Below, one piece after another: positions 11,557 to 21,648 of a stretch of DNA of 64,000 nt; the stretch's first letter is position 1, and each line of letters begins with the position of its first letter. The translations under genes were made by a program, and so were the position numbers. The notes below the pieces were generated by a model. It did not search any database, was not told the DNA's origin, and saw nothing but the letters and a program-made list of their open reading frames with translations. Source of the DNA: Herminiimonas sp. (GTDB lineage Bacteria; Pseudomonadota; Gammaproteobacteria; Burkholderiales; Burkholderiaceae_D); assembly GCA_027310305.1 (NCBI GenBank), contig DAIDBD010000053.1, positions 62,001 through 126,000 of the forward strand, read 5' to 3'.

Positions 11557-12885
11557 ATGAACCCGCCCATTTCCGAACCGATCTCCGCCCTTGTCCGATC
11601 TTCCAGACGCGCATTGATGGATGCCTGCATCGACGCCGCGCAAGAATCCGCATCGGTTTTCACTAGGCTTTATCCCGATGCGGCACGCGCGGCGGCGGCC
11701 TGTGCCGATGCGATGCATGCGGCACAGGCAACACTGACGCCGCTGGCCGGCCTGCCGGTGTCGATCAAGGATCTGCTCGATGTCGCCGGCGAAACCACAC
11801 TGGCCGGATCAACCGTGCTGAAAAATGCGCCGCCGGCCGCATCGGATGCACCGGTCGTGCAACGGCTGCGCGCGGCAGGCGCCGCCATCCTCGGCAAGAC
11901 CAACATGACGGAATTCGCATTTTCAGGCGTCGGGCTCAATCCGCATTACGGCACGCCGGCCAATCCCGCGGATAAGCGGATTGCCCGCATTCCGGGCGGT
12001 TCGTCGTCGGGCGCCGCGGTATCGGTCGCCGCCGGCATCTGCGTCGCCGGGCTGGGGTCGGATACCGGCGGTTCGATTCGCATTCCCGCGGCGCTGTGCG
12101 GCCTGGTCGGATTCAAGCCGACCGCGCGCCGCGTGCCGACCACGGGCGCGATACCGTTATCGACGACGCTGGATACGATCTGCGCGATGACCCGCTCGGT
12201 GGACGATTGCATCCTGGTCGATCGCATCATTGCCGATGCGCCGTTATCGATTCCCGAATTGCCGCTGAAGGGATTGCGGCTGGCGGTGCCCGGCACGCTC
12301 ATGCTTGACGGCCTGGATGCGCATGTGGCTGCATCGTTTTCCGCAGCGTTGTCCTGCCTGTCCGCTGCCGGGGCAACCATCATCGATACGCCGTTGCCGC
12401 TGCTGGCTGAAGCGGCGCGGTTGAACCGGTTCTCCGGCGCGGAAGCCTATGCCTGGCATCGCGCGCTGCTGGCCGGACAGGAAGCCGATTACGACGCGCG
12501 CGTTGCCAAGCGCATCAAGCTGGGCGCCGCGTTGAGCGCCGCCGATTACATTGATCTGCATGCCGGAAGGCGCGACTGGATTGCCCGAATGGAAACCTGC
12601 ATCGCGCCGTTCGACGCATTGATCATGCCGACGGTGCCGATTGTCGCGCCGCCGATTGCCGATCTGGAAGCATCCGACGAGGCATTTTTCAAGGCAAACA
12701 GTCTGTTGCTGCGCAATCCATCGATAATCAATCTGCTCGACGGCTGCGCGGTATCCGTGCCTTGCCATGCGGAAGGCACGTTGCCTGCGGGGCTGATGAT
12801 CTCCGGCGCGGCAATGGCAGATCGCACCGTGCTGGCGATTGCGCGCGCGGTCGAGAAAACGCTGCATCCTTCCCGCATGCCGTAA
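11557..12885 (+). CDS. Amidase-signature family amidase
   Basis: A 442-residue member of the amidase signature family. Residues of the Ser-cisSer-Lys triad are visible: K71 in SIKDLLD, the GGSSSG block at 147-152, and S173 in GSDTGGSIRIP. The long glycine/serine-rich core leading to LCGLVGFKPT is diagnostic. It hydrolyses an unidentified amide; the GatA role is unlikely because there is no gatB/gatC beside it. ATG 11557 is used; an in-frame ATG at 11545 overlaps GAGG and would add four residues. It is divergent from the 5-oxoprolinase gene, suggesting linked amide or lactam catabolism (inference), and meets the AI-2E transporter gene tail to tail with one base between. Confidence 0.9.
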   Translation: MNPPISEPISALVRSSRRALMDACIDAAQESASVFTRLYPDAARAAAACADAMHAAQATLTPLAGLPVSIKDLLDVAGETTLAGSTVLKNAPPAASDAPVVQRLRAAGAAILGKTNMTEFAFSGVGLNPHYGTPANPADKRIARIPGGSSSGAAVSVAAGICVAGLGSDTGGSIRIPAALCGLVGFKPTARRVPTTGAIPLSTTLDTICAMTRSVDDCILVDRIIADAPLSIPELPLKGLRLAVPGTLMLDGLDAHVAASFSAALSCLSAAGATIIDTPLPLLAEAARLNRFSGAEAYAWHRALLAGQEADYDARVAKRIKLGAALSAADYIDLHAGRRDWIARMETCIAPFDALIMPTVPIVAPPIADLEASDEAFFKANSLLLRNPSIINLLDGCAVSVPCHAEGTLPAGLMISGAAMADRTVLAIARAVEKTLHPSRMP

Positions 12886-12886
12886 G

Positions 12887-14095
12887 TCAATCGCCGAGCA
12901 ATTCCGCGATCGGCTGCATGCCGTCGATATGCTCGGAAATGACCTTGACGATCACGGTAATCGGAATGCCGATCAATAAACCCCATACGCCCCACAGCCA
13001 GCCCCAGAACAGCAATGCGATGAAGACCGCGGCAGGATTCATCCTGGCGATTCTCCCGGTCATCCAGGTCGTGATGAAGCTGCCGACCAGCGTCGCGATC
13101 GCCAGCGATACGCCGGCTACCAGCAATGCCATCGATATCAGTTCGAACTGCATGAACGCCGTCACCCCGGTCGCCGCCATGATGAGCAGCGGGCCGAAGT
13201 ACGGAATGACATGCAGCAAACCGGCAGCCACCGCCCATGCGCCCGCATTTTCCAGGCCGATCGAGCGCAATGCGATCCACATCAGCGCCGCCAGCAGCGT
13301 ATTCGTCACCAGCAGCATGAACATGTAGTTCTGGATCGACTTATTGATGTCGTCCAGTATTTGAACCGTTATTCTCTTTTGCGACAACGACGGCCCGGTC
13401 AGTTTCACCAGTTTGCGTTTGAACGTGTCGCCCGACAGCAAAAGAAAAAACACCAGGAACAGCACCATGGTCGCCTGCCCGATAAATCCGGCGGCGCCCA
13501 TCGATCCCGCCCACAGCCATTCGCTGACCCTGAACGACGGTTTATCCGGCGCCGGCGATTTTTTTGCGGATGACCTGGTACCGGGTGCATCGCTGGTCGC
13601 TTTTTCGATTTCGGATGCGGCAGCCTGCATCTGTTGCACCGCGCTGGGCTGTCCGCGCTGCGCGCGGGTCAGTGCGCGCGATAATTTGTGCGTGGCGTCC
13701 GGCAAGCGTTCCAGTATCGATTGGAATTCCTTGTGCAGCGTGGTTGCCGCCGCCGCGGCGCCGCAAAGTATCGTCAGCATCACGAGCGTGGTGCCCAGGG
13801 CGCGGGGAATTTTTATCCGCTCAAGCCAGACCACCAGCGGATTCAATGTATAGGCAACGAAAATTCCGAACAGCAGCGGCACCAGAAACTTGTGCGCCCA
13901 CTGCAATGCAAACACGAATGCCAGTATCGCCAGTATCGCCAGCGCAAGGCCGCGCGCCTCGACCGGGATATGCACGACCGAAAAAGGCGGATTTTCCGGA
14001 GAGCGTGATTTTTTCACCGGCGCAAGTTGGGGCGCCACGGAGTCGGTTTCAGTCCGGGTTTCAAGAACGGGGGTTTCGGGAGATTTCGTATTCAT
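12887..14095 (-). CDS. AI-2E family permease (PerM/YdiK type)
   Basis: A 402-residue membrane protein. A polar N-terminal segment of about 45 residues is followed by paired spans, a large hydrophilic loop (about residues 105-200, with coiled-coil-prone QQMQAAASEIEKA), and a C-terminal cluster of spans including HVIPYFGPLLIMAATGVTAF and AVFIALLFWGWLWGVWGLLIGIPI, the signature region of the AI-2E/UPF0118 family. Members export autoinducer-2 or act as ion antiporters; the substrate here is unknown. The frame begins at a TTG (14113), but ATG 14095 is preferred. It is convergent with the amidase. Confidence 0.88.
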   Translation of the reverse strand: MNTKSPETPVLETRTETDSVAPQLAPVKKSRSPENPPFSVVHIPVEARGLALAILAILAFVFALQWAHKFLVPLLFGIFVAYTLNPLVVWLERIKIPRALGTTLVMLTILCGAAAAATTLHKEFQSILERLPDATHKLSRALTRAQRGQPSAVQQMQAAASEIEKATSDAPGTRSSAKKSPAPDKPSFRVSEWLWAGSMGAAGFIGQATMVLFLVFFLLLSGDTFKRKLVKLTGPSLSQKRITVQILDDINKSIQNYMFMLLVTNTLLAALMWIALRSIGLENAGAWAVAAGLLHVIPYFGPLLIMAATGVTAFMQFELISMALLVAGVSLAIATLVGSFITTWMTGRIARMNPAAVFIALLFWGWLWGVWGLLIGIPITVIVKVISEHIDGMQPIAELLGD

Positions 14096-14545
14096 TGCAT
14101 CGCGCTTCGTCAATATGCATTCTGCTTAATCATTCGATGGCAGCACGCAAAAGAAAGTCGGTTGATTGTCGCATATCAATAAATATGCGAAGGGAACGGG
14201 TAAAGGAAGCTACCAGTCTTGAGACACTTCATGCAAGCTTTAACTTCCGCTTTTTTGAATCGTGGCAGGATGGAAAAATAATTCTTGAAATAAAATATTT
14301 ATTGTGAACAAAAGGCGTTCGAGGCACTCGAAACGGCTACCAATTCAACATTTATTATTCCATTGGAAAAATGCCTTGAAGCGCTGAATTTATCTTTTGG
14401 CATCAGGCCGAATGGCAAAAGAACAAAATACCCAATCGAAAAAATAATTTTCCGCAATTTATTTAACGACGGTAACGATGAAACTGGCGTGCCTTCATCC
14501 AGACTTGGTAACATGCTTGCCTGATTCGGCGAAGGATTTTAGTCA
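14096..14545. other. AT-rich intergenic stretch with a possible gene remnant
   Basis: About 450 bases, clearly more AT-rich than the flanks. A plus-strand frame is open for roughly 75 codons up to a TGA at 14522-14524, has protein-like composition (for example IIPLEKCLEALNLSFGI) but no credible start codon. In a second frame just upstream a protein-like segment (FNFRFFESWQDGKIILEIKY) ends at a TGA at 14305-14307. Together they could be a frameshifted relic of a small gene; chance is also possible. The dadA-like gene has an AAGGA motif ahead of its ATG. No clear promoter was recognised. Confidence 0.4.
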
Positions 14546-15790
14546 ATGCAAGTAGCTGTCATAGGTGGCGGAGTCATCGGTGTTTGCACCGCGTATTTTC
14601 TTGCGGCCGCAGGTCATCAAGTGGTCGTCATCGAACGATACGGCAATGTCGCGCAGGAAACCAGTTTCGGCAATGCAGGGCTTGTCGCGCCCGGCTGCAC
14701 GGCGCCCTGGGCCGCACCGGGCATGCCGAAAAAAATCCTATCCTGTCTTTTCAAGGCGGAAGCGCCGGTACTGTTCAAGCCGGCCATGGATCGGGCGCTG
14801 TGGCGCTGGATGCGCATGTGGCTCACCGAATGCGAACTGGAGCGTTTCCGGATCAACAAGGAACGGATGCAGCGCGTCGCATTCTATAGCCGCGACATCC
14901 TGCAGAAGCTGCGCGAGCACTACCAACTGGAGTACGAGCAGACCAAGGGTGTCCTGCAACTGTTCCGCACTCAGCATGAACGCCAGATGGCGCAGCCCGC
15001 GATCGACCTGCTGGCCGAACATGATATGGCGCATCAAGTGGTGGATGCCGATGCCGCACGCTTGATCGAACCCGCGCTCGCCGTCCATACGCCGTTTGCG
15101 GCCGGCCTGTATCTGCCGCAGGACGAATCGGGAAATTGCCCGCTGTTTACCAGGCAGCTGAAAACGATTGCGCAATCGATCGGCGTGGAATTCCATTTCA
15201 ACAGCACCGTCAGTACGCTGGTCCGGCAAGACGATCGCATCTCGATGCAGATCGGCGACAGAACGTTCCGCGCCGATGCGGTCGTGATTGCCGCCGGCAT
15301 CGACAGCGTCCAATTGCTGGAACCGCTCGGCATCCGCATTCCGCTCTATCCGGTCAAGGGGTATTCGGCGACGGCGTTCATCAAGAATTTCGATCAGGCG
15401 CCGCGGGCTGCGCTGATCGACGAATCCTACAAGGTCGCCATCACCCGCATGGGTAGCCGCATCCGGGTGGCCGGCACGGCGGAACTCGGCTCGCGCACGC
15501 TGGACCTGCACGAAGCCGCGCTGCGCACGCTGGTCAAGGCCGGCGACGACTGGTTTCCGGATGCGGCCAATTACAACACCGCGACCTTCTGGTGCGGCGC
15601 GCGGCCGATGCTGCCGGACGGCGCGCCGCTGCTGGGCGCCACGCCGGTCAAGAACGTCTTCATCAACATCGGCCACGGCTCCGCCGGCTGGACGATGGCC
15701 GCTGGCGCCGGCAAAATAGTGGCCGATCTCGTATCCGGCCAGGCGCCGGATATCGACATGGACGGCCTCACGCTGTCTCGCTATGGATAA
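14546..15790 (+). CDS. D-amino acid dehydrogenase-type flavoprotein (DadA-like)
   Basis: A 414-residue FAD enzyme. The N-terminal dinucleotide-binding motif [20 protein letters not shown] ends in the acidic E of VVVIER, followed by [14 protein letters not shown], which is typical of DadA. The C-terminal block [19 protein letters not shown] and [17 protein letters not shown] is the conserved FAD contact region. The expected reaction is oxidative deamination of D-amino acids with electrons passed to the respiratory chain. The start follows AAGGA by a good distance. The stop overlaps the next oxidoreductase gene by eight bases, so the genes form an operon. Other D-amino-acid or imino-acid oxidising members of the DAO family are alternatives. 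Confidence 0.88.
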   Translation: MQVAVIGGGVIGVCTAYFLAAAGHQVVVIERYGNVAQETSFGNAGLVAPGCTAPWAAPGMPKKILSCLFKAEAPVLFKPAMDRALWRWMRMWLTECELERFRINKERMQRVAFYSRDILQKLREHYQLEYEQTKGVLQLFRTQHERQMAQPAIDLLAEHDMAHQVVDADAARLIEPALAVHTPFAAGLYLPQDESGNCPLFTRQLKTIAQSIGVEFHFNSTVSTLVRQDDRISMQIGDRTFRADAVVIAAGIDSVQLLEPLGIRIPLYPVKGYSATAFIKNFDQAPRAALIDESYKVAITRMGSRIRVAGTAELGSRTLDLHEAALRTLVKAGDDWFPDAANYNTATFWCGARPMLPDGAPLLGATPVKNVFINIGHGSAGWTMAAGAGKIVADLVSGQAPDIDMDGLTLSRYG

Positions 15791-16895
15791 CATCGATTGC
15801 GTGGTAATCGGCGCCGGCGTCGCCGGCCTGGCGGTCGCGCGCAAGCTGGCGCTGGCGGGGCGCGAAGTACTCGTCGTCGAAACCAATCCGGCCATCGGCA
15901 TGGAAACCAGTTCGCGCAACAGCGAAGTGATCCATGCGGGACTTTACTATCCGACCGGCAGCTTGAAAGCCCGGCTATGCGTGGCCGGACGCGATGCGCT
16001 GTATACCTATTGCGCGGCGCGCGGCATCGAGCATCGGCGCTGCGGCAAGCTGATCGTCGCGACCTCCGATGCGCAGCGCGCCAAACTGGCCGCGATTCAT
16101 GCACAGGCGCAGGCCAACGGCTGCACCGAAGTCGCTGCGTTGACGGCGCAGCAGGCGCAATCGCTTGAGCCGGCGTTGTCCTGCGTCGCCGCGCTATCGT
16201 CGCCGATGACCGGCATCATCGACAGCCATGCTTACATGCTGTCGCTGCAAGGCGATGCGGAAAACGCCGGCGCGCTGTTTGCATTCGACAGCCGCCTGAT
16301 CGCCGGCAGCACCGATGCGGCAGGTATCGTGCTGCAGGTGCGTACCGGTTCGGATGAGGAAACAGAATTGCAAGCCGCAACAGTCATCAACTGCGCCGGT
16401 CTGTGGGCGCCGCACATCGCCGGCCGGATCGACGGGCTCGACGACGGCACGATTCCGGTACCGTACTTCGCCAAGGGAAATTATTATTCGCTGGCGGGCA
16501 AAGCGCCTTTTTCGCATCTGATCTATCCGGTGCCCGAAGCAGGCGGCCTGGGCGTTCATCTGACGCTCGATCTCGGCGGCCAGGCGCGCTTCGGCCCGGA
16601 TGTGGAATGGCTGCCCGATATCGATGACAATGGCATCATCGATTACACCGTCGATCCGCGGCGCGCGGACCGGTTCTATCGTGAAATCCGCGCCTACTGG
16701 CCGGCATTGCCCGACGCGGTGCTGCAACCGGCCTATGCCGGCGTGCGGCCCAAGATCAGCGCGCCCGATATGCCCGCTGCGGATTTCCTGTTCGCAGCGC
16801 ATGGCAATCGGCACTATCTCGGCCTGTATGGAATAGAGTCTCCCGGACTGACGGCAGCATTGGCGATCGCCGATCATGTATTCCATTTGATCTAG
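15783..16895 (+). CDS. FAD-dependent oxidoreductase, L-2-hydroxyglutarate oxidase-like
   Basis: A 370-residue flavoprotein of the DAO superfamily. [17 protein letters not shown] forms the nucleotide-binding P-loop and [39 protein letters not shown] and [14 protein letters not shown] are hallmarks of the LhgO/YgaF group that oxidises L-2-hydroxyglutarate and related 2-hydroxyacids. The C-terminal VRPKISAPD and [15 protein letters not shown] complete the fold. The start overlaps the preceding DadA-like gene, and nine bases separate its stop from the nnr gene. Substrate specificity is inferred only from family resemblance. Confidence 0.85.
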   Translation: MDNIDCVVIGAGVAGLAVARKLALAGREVLVVETNPAIGMETSSRNSEVIHAGLYYPTGSLKARLCVAGRDALYTYCAARGIEHRRCGKLIVATSDAQRAKLAAIHAQAQANGCTEVAALTAQQAQSLEPALSCVAALSSPMTGIIDSHAYMLSLQGDAENAGALFAFDSRLIAGSTDAAGIVLQVRTGSDEETELQAATVINCAGLWAPHIAGRIDGLDDGTIPVPYFAKGNYYSLAGKAPFSHLIYPVPEAGGLGVHLTLDLGGQARFGPDVEWLPDIDDNGIIDYTVDPRRADRFYREIRAYWPALPDAVLQPAYAGVRPKISAPDMPAADFLFAAHGNRHYLGLYGIESPGLTAALAIADHVFHLI

Positions 16896-16904
16896 CGAGA
16901 TTCC

Positions 16905-18437
16905 ATGATTGCGACGACTGCGCTTTACCCGGTAGCTGAAATCCGCAAAATCGAACAAGCGGCGATGGCGGCCTTGCCGCCCGGCACGCTGATGCGGCGC
17001 GCGGGCCGGGCAGCGGCGGAAATGGCGCTGGAACTGCTATCGGATCCACGCGAAAACGCCGCGGTACTGGTGCTCGCCGGCCCCGGCAATAATGGCGGCG
17101 ATGCGCTTGAGGCGGCATCTCTGCTGGCGCAAGCCGGCCTGCAGGTTTCCATTCTGCTGCATGCGGATGAAGCAAAACAATCCGCGGATTCGAAACAGGC
17201 GCTGATGCGCGCGAGAAGCGGTAGCGTATGTTTTGCCGACGCATCCGTTTTATCCGGCATCGATTCGGCGCATTGGTCGCTCGTCATCGATGGCCTGTTC
17301 GGTATCGGGCTGGCACGGCCGCTTTCCGGCGTGCAGCGCGACTTGATTGAAACCGTCAACCGGTTTGATTGTCCGCTGCTCGCGCTCGACGTGCCGAGCG
17401 GACTGAACGCCGATACCGGTGCTTTCGCCGGAACGGACGGAATCGCAATCCGCGCCAGCCACACGCTCACCTTCATTGCCAACAAGCCGGGCCTGCACAC
17501 GGGCCACGGCCGCGATCATGCGGGCGAAGTGCGCGTGGCAAGTCTGGAAATAGAAGAAAAATATTTCGCGGCTCCGCATGCGCGGCTCAACCATGCCGCG
17601 CTATTTGCCCATGCGCTTCGCCGGCGGCTGCATGACTCGCATAAAGGCAGCTACGGCGACGTGATGGTCATCGGCGGCGCCCTTGGCATGACCGGTGCGC
17701 CGATACTCGCCGCACGCGCTGCCGCACGGTGCGGCGCCGGCCGGGTCCATGCGGGTTTTGTCGAACAGGCCCCGGCCTACGATAGCGGTCAGCCGGAACT
17801 GATGTGCCGACTGGCACGCGATCTCGATTTTTCAAGCGCGACACTGGTGGCCGGCCCCGGGCTGGGAACTTCACGCGCCGCGCACGATTTGCTGGCACGG
17901 GCGTTGAATGCACCGGCGCCGCTGGTGCTCGATGCCGACGCATTGAACCTGATCGCAACCGAACCCGGCCTGAAACGGAAACTGGCGCAGCGTAAAGGCG
18001 GCAGCTTGCTGACGCCGCATCCGCTGGAAGCAGCGCGTCTGCTTGCCATATCGAGCGCGGAGGTGCAGGCCGACCGGCTGGCCGCCGCGCGCGAACTGGC
18101 GCGGCAATGCAATGCGGCGATCGTATTGAAAGGTTCCGGCACGGTGATTGCGCAATCCGGCGGCGATGTCGTCGTCAATACCACCGGCAACCCTGCGCTG
18201 GCGACTGCCGGTACCGGCGACGTGCTGGCCGGCATCTGCGGCGCGCTGCTGGCCCAGCGCTGGCCGTTGCGCGAAGCGGCGCTGGGCGCGGTCTGGCTGC
18301 ATGGCACCGCCGCCGATATGCTGGTCGAACAAGGCGTCGGCCCGGTCGGCCTTGCCGCCGGCGAACTGATTCCTTGCGTACGCAATGCGCTGAACCGGTT
18401 GATTGATGAATATGCGCACGGCTGCACCATGCGTTAG
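16905..18437 (+). CDS. nnr: Bifunctional NAD(P)H-hydrate epimerase / ADP-dependent dehydratase
   Basis: A 510-residue fusion. The N-terminal YjeF epimerase domain (about residues 1-215) shows PGNNGGDALEAASLLAQAG and ALDVPSGLNADTG; the C-terminal ribokinase-like dehydratase domain (about 235-505) shows HKGSYGDVMVIGGALGMTGA, LTPHPLEAARLL and the active-site block GTGDVLAGICGALLAQ. It repairs hydrated NADH and NADPH in the cytosol. It is the last gene of a three-gene oxidoreductase operon, which makes sense for a repair enzyme next to redox enzymes but is probably not substrate-specific. It is convergent with the sensor kinase gene. Confidence 0.94.
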   Translation: MIATTALYPVAEIRKIEQAAMAALPPGTLMRRAGRAAAEMALELLSDPRENAAVLVLAGPGNNGGDALEAASLLAQAGLQVSILLHADEAKQSADSKQALMRARSGSVCFADASVLSGIDSAHWSLVIDGLFGIGLARPLSGVQRDLIETVNRFDCPLLALDVPSGLNADTGAFAGTDGIAIRASHTLTFIANKPGLHTGHGRDHAGEVRVASLEIEEKYFAAPHARLNHAALFAHALRRRLHDSHKGSYGDVMVIGGALGMTGAPILAARAAARCGAGRVHAGFVEQAPAYDSGQPELMCRLARDLDFSSATLVAGPGLGTSRAAHDLLARALNAPAPLVLDADALNLIATEPGLKRKLAQRKGGSLLTPHPLEAARLLAISSAEVQADRLAAARELARQCNAAIVLKGSGTVIAQSGGDVVVNTTGNPALATAGTGDVLAGICGALLAQRWPLREAALGAVWLHGTAADMLVEQGVGPVGLAAGELIPCVRNALNRLIDEYAHGCTMR

Positions 18438-18465
18438 GGGCCGCGCAGCAATAAGTTAGGCAATT

Positions 18466-19782
18466 TTATCTGGACGGTCTGCCCGATACGGCGAAAACGA
18501 CCGTTGCGCGCAATCCGCCTTCGGTATTTTCCAGCGTCGCTTTCGCCTGATGCGCATCGGCGATCCGCCTGACGATCGCCAGCCCCAGCCCGCTTCCTTC
18601 GGTCCGGTTCGCCGGAACGCGATAAAAACGGTCGAACACCCTGTCCAGATCGCCGGCCGGAATGCCGGAGCCGGTATCCTGCACGCTGATCGAACAGGCC
18701 TGCTCGCCGGATGCAATCGAGATGTCGATTTTTCCATGCTGCGGCGTATGGCGGATTGCATTGTCGATCAGATTGTTGAGCAGGATGCGCAGTGCGTCGG
18801 GATCGCCGCTGACGACCGCCGGCGCATCGGCCTTGATGCCGAGGTCGATGCCTTTCGCGGCAGCGGCGGGCGTCAGGTCCGCGATGACATGGCGCGCCAG
18901 TTCCGGCAGATTCACCGGCTGCCGGACCGGTTCGGAAGTGCCGGGTTCCTGGCGCGCCAGCGTGAGCAACTGCTGCACCAGGCGCGTGGCGCGCTCGAAG
19001 CCCTGCTTGAGCTCCGCGAATGCCGTGCGGCGATCGGCGTCGTTGTCCGCGCGTTCGGCAAGCTGGATCTGCAGCTTGAGCGCGGTCAGCGGCGTCCGCA
19101 GCTCGTGCGCCGCGTCGGCGACGAACGCGCGCTGCGCATCGATTGCATGATCGAGGCGTGACAGCAGATCGTTCAGCGCATGCGTCAGCGGCCGGATTTC
19201 CTGCGGCAGATCCGCATCCGCGATCGGCGCCAGACTGCCGGCGTCGCGCGACTGCACTTCCATCGCCGCGCGCCTGACCGGAGAAAGTCCGGCGCCGACC
19301 GTGATCCAGATCAGCCCGCCCAGAAAGGGAAAAAGCAGCAGCAGCGGCGCCACCGTTTTCAGCGCCATGCCGGTCGCCACTTCGCGCCGCGCGCTCAGCG
19401 GCTGCGCAACCTGCACGATCGTATTCCCGTGCAGCGTGCTGTAGACGCGCCAGTTGCCGTTGCCGGCGTTGATATTCGAAAAGCCGAGTTCGGCGCGCTG
19501 CGGCAGGCTGGTCTGGTCATGCGAACGATAAATCCGCAGCCCGGTGCCGTCCCAGATCTGGATGATGATGTCGCGCTCGACATCCGGCTGCTCCGACCGT
19601 TCCGGCGGCATCGGTGCAAATGGCTCGCTGGGCAGCGATGCCGCGAGCTGCTTCATCTGATAATCGAAAATCTGATTGGCTTCTTCGCGGGCCTGAATGT
19701 AAAGCGCGACGGCGGCGATCGCCAGCCCGACCGAAAGCCCTGCGAACAGTCGCTGCAAAAGAGTGCGTCGAATTGATTTCAT
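18466..19782 (-). CDS. Sensor histidine kinase (QseC/TctE type)
   Basis: A 438-residue inner-membrane kinase. It has an N-terminal span (about 12-31), a periplasmic domain of about 110 residues, a second span (about 143-165), a HAMP-like linker and the H-box VADAAHELRTPLTALKLQIQ with the phosphorylated His at 226. The ATPase region shows NNLIDNAIRHTP (N box), VQDTGSGIP (G1) and GSGLGLAIVRRIA (G2). The ATG at 19782 overlaps the regulator's stop by four bases (ATGA), so kinase synthesis is coupled to the regulator. The signal is unknown. Confidence 0.92.
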   Translation of the reverse strand: MKSIRRTLLQRLFAGLSVGLAIAAVALYIQAREEANQIFDYQMKQLAASLPSEPFAPMPPERSEQPDVERDIIIQIWDGTGLRIYRSHDQTSLPQRAELGFSNINAGNGNWRVYSTLHGNTIVQVAQPLSARREVATGMALKTVAPLLLLFPFLGGLIWITVGAGLSPVRRAAMEVQSRDAGSLAPIADADLPQEIRPLTHALNDLLSRLDHAIDAQRAFVADAAHELRTPLTALKLQIQLAERADNDADRRTAFAELKQGFERATRLVQQLLTLARQEPGTSEPVRQPVNLPELARHVIADLTPAAAAKGIDLGIKADAPAVVSGDPDALRILLNNLIDNAIRHTPQHGKIDISIASGEQACSISVQDTGSGIPAGDLDRVFDRFYRVPANRTEGSGLGLAIVRRIADAHQAKATLENTEGGLRATVVFAVSGRPSR

Positions 19783-20441
19783 GATATTTTCGGAACGACA
19801 TAACCGACGCCCCGGACGTTCCTGATGAAGTCGGCGCCGAGTTTTTTCCTGAGGGAATGGATATACACTTCGACGGTATTGCTGCCGACTTCCTCGTCCC
19901 ATCCGTATATTTTTTCTTCCAGCTGCGACACCGACAGCACCACGCCGGGACGCTCCAGCAATGCCGCCAGCAGCTTGAATTCGCGCGCGGACACGGACAC
20001 GGATCGATCGTCCAGCGTCACCGCGTGCGTCGCCGGATCGAGCGTCACCGCGCCGTGCCGGATCGCCGTCTCAACCCTGCCCGCCTGGCGCCGCAGCAGC
20101 GCATGGATTCGGGCGGCCAATTCCTCGAAATCGAACGGCTTGATCAGATAGTCGTCCGCACCGGCGCTCAAGCCGCGCACACGATCGGCTATCGCATCGC
20201 GCGCCGTCAGCACCAGCACCGGAATCCGGTTGCCTTTCTGCCGCAGCGCTTTCAATACATCGATTCCGTCTTTCACCGGCAGCCCGAGATCGAGCAGCAT
20301 CAGGTCGTGCACGTTGCCGGCGAGCGCCGCTTCGGCCGCGCGTCCGTCCTTGACCCAATCGACGGTGAAGCCGTCCTGGCGCAAGCCCTTCCGCACGCTT
20401 TCGCCTATCATCGAGTCGTCTTCAACGAGCAGGAGCCGCAT
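19779..20441 (-). CDS. OmpR/PhoB-family response regulator (QseB-like)
   Basis: A 220-residue regulator. The receiver domain begins MRLLLVEDDSMIGESVRKGL with the acidic pocket E7-D8-D9 and the phosphoacceptor D51 in LMLLDLGLP; K-containing LIKPFDFEELAARI closes it. The winged-helix output domain ends in NTVEVYIHSLRKKLGADFIRNVRGVGYVV, the usual DNA-recognition end of the family. The frame extends two codons to a TTG, but ATG 20441 is chosen. It is first in a two-gene operon with its kinase. The adjacent divergent YihY-like gene could be a target, which is inference only. Confidence 0.94.
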   Translation of the reverse strand: MRLLLVEDDSMIGESVRKGLRQDGFTVDWVKDGRAAEAALAGNVHDLMLLDLGLPVKDGIDVLKALRQKGNRIPVLVLTARDAIADRVRGLSAGADDYLIKPFDFEELAARIHALLRRQAGRVETAIRHGAVTLDPATHAVTLDDRSVSVSAREFKLLAALLERPGVVLSVSQLEEKIYGWDEEVGSNTVEVYIHSLRKKLGADFIRNVRGVGYVVPKIS

Positions 20442-20694
20442 GGTCAAAGCGCCTCGCAGATAACGTCATTCGTCCTTGACAAGCTTTTCGTCATCAGTCA
20501 TGTCCTTTGCCGCTGCCGGTTATCCGCGCAGAAATTCGAAGATCCTTTTTTATGATATCCCGAATTGATGTCCTACAAAAAAATCCTCTCTGCCAACTTA
20601 ACGAAGGCGCAGCGCCGGTGAACCATATATGCTCATGACTTGATGTTTGCCGGCGCACGGCTTTCAACGATTTTCAAATGCAAGGAGCTCCCCC

Positions 20695-21570
20695 ATGCAG
20701 GTTCCCGGCCTTCACGGACTAAGCCTGATCACGGTATTGAAAAAATCGATCAAGAATTTTTTCGACGATGACATGACGACCTATGCCGCCGCGCTTGCCT
20801 TCCAGATAATTTTGGCGCTTTTCCCGTTCATTCTCTTTCTCATCGCGTTGCTTGGCTTTTTCGACCTGTCCAATTTCTTCGATTGGCTACGGCAGCAAGC
20901 GCAGTTTTTCCTGCCGCAGCAGGCGCTGGAACAATTGAACAACGTAATCGATGAAATCGGAAAGCCGCAAGGCGGCCTGCTTTCTTTCGGGATAATTTTT
21001 GCGCTCTGGACCGCATCGGCCGGCGTGCGCGCGATGATGAACGCATTGAACGTGGCGTACGATGTGAAAGAGCGCCGGCCGCCATGGAAACGGTTTCCGT
21101 TATCGATTTTCTACACGATCGGTATCGCAATCATGCTGATTCTCGCCACCGCGCTGCTGATGGTCGGCCCGCAAGCGGTGCAATGGCTTGCGCACCGGGT
21201 TCGCCTCGAACAACTGTTCGTTACCTTGTGGACGCTGCTGCGTTGGCCCTCCGCGCTGCTGTTGCTGATTGCGGCGGTGGCGGTGATCTACTATGCCGCG
21301 CCGAATTACAAGCAGCGGTTCCGTTTCATCACGCCGGGCGCGATCATCGCCGTCGTGGTGTGGATCGCCGCTTCGACCGGATTCAATTTCTACCTGCAGA
21401 ATTTCGCGAACTACAGCGCGATGTACGGCAGCATCGGCGCCATCATCGCGCTGCTGCTGTACTTCTTCATTTCCGCCGCGGTCCTGCTGTACGGCGCAGA
21501 AGTCAATTCCGTGATCGAGCATCATGCGCAGGAAAAGGAAAATATCGCGTTGCCGTCGCGGCCCGCGTGA
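20695..21570 (+). CDS. YihY/BrkB-family inner-membrane protein
   Basis: A 291-residue polytopic protein. The N-terminus LKKSIKNFFDDDMTTYAAALAFQIILALFPFILFL is the signature of the YihY/virulence-factor BrkB family, with six predicted spans. Other family blocks are LWTASAGVRAMMNALNVAYDVKERR and the closing YGSIGAIIALLLYFFISAAVLLYGAEVN. These proteins were once called ribonuclease BN by mistake; their actual function is unknown. The start at 20695 is supported by AAGGAG seven bases upstream, shorter than the frame's first possible start. It lies divergent from the two-component genes and is followed by a REP-like repeat pair. Confidence 0.9.
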   Translation: MQVPGLHGLSLITVLKKSIKNFFDDDMTTYAAALAFQIILALFPFILFLIALLGFFDLSNFFDWLRQQAQFFLPQQALEQLNNVIDEIGKPQGGLLSFGIIFALWTASAGVRAMMNALNVAYDVKERRPPWKRFPLSIFYTIGIAIMLILATALLMVGPQAVQWLAHRVRLEQLFVTLWTLLRWPSALLLLIAAVAVIYYAAPNYKQRFRFITPGAIIAVVVWIAASTGFNFYLQNFANYSAMYGSIGAIIALLLYFFISAAVLLYGAEVNSVIEHHAQEKENIALPSRPA

Positions 21571-21648
21571 CTGGTGATTTATCCGGATGGAATGGATGCA
21601 GGTGTCCCGAAAAAGGCTTCCGTCGGTCGTCCGGATCAGGGTTTCCTC

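Noticed and set aside
14738..15919. A 393-codon minus-strand frame opposite the DadA-like gene
   Set aside because: Mirror of a gene with clear flavoenzyme motifs.
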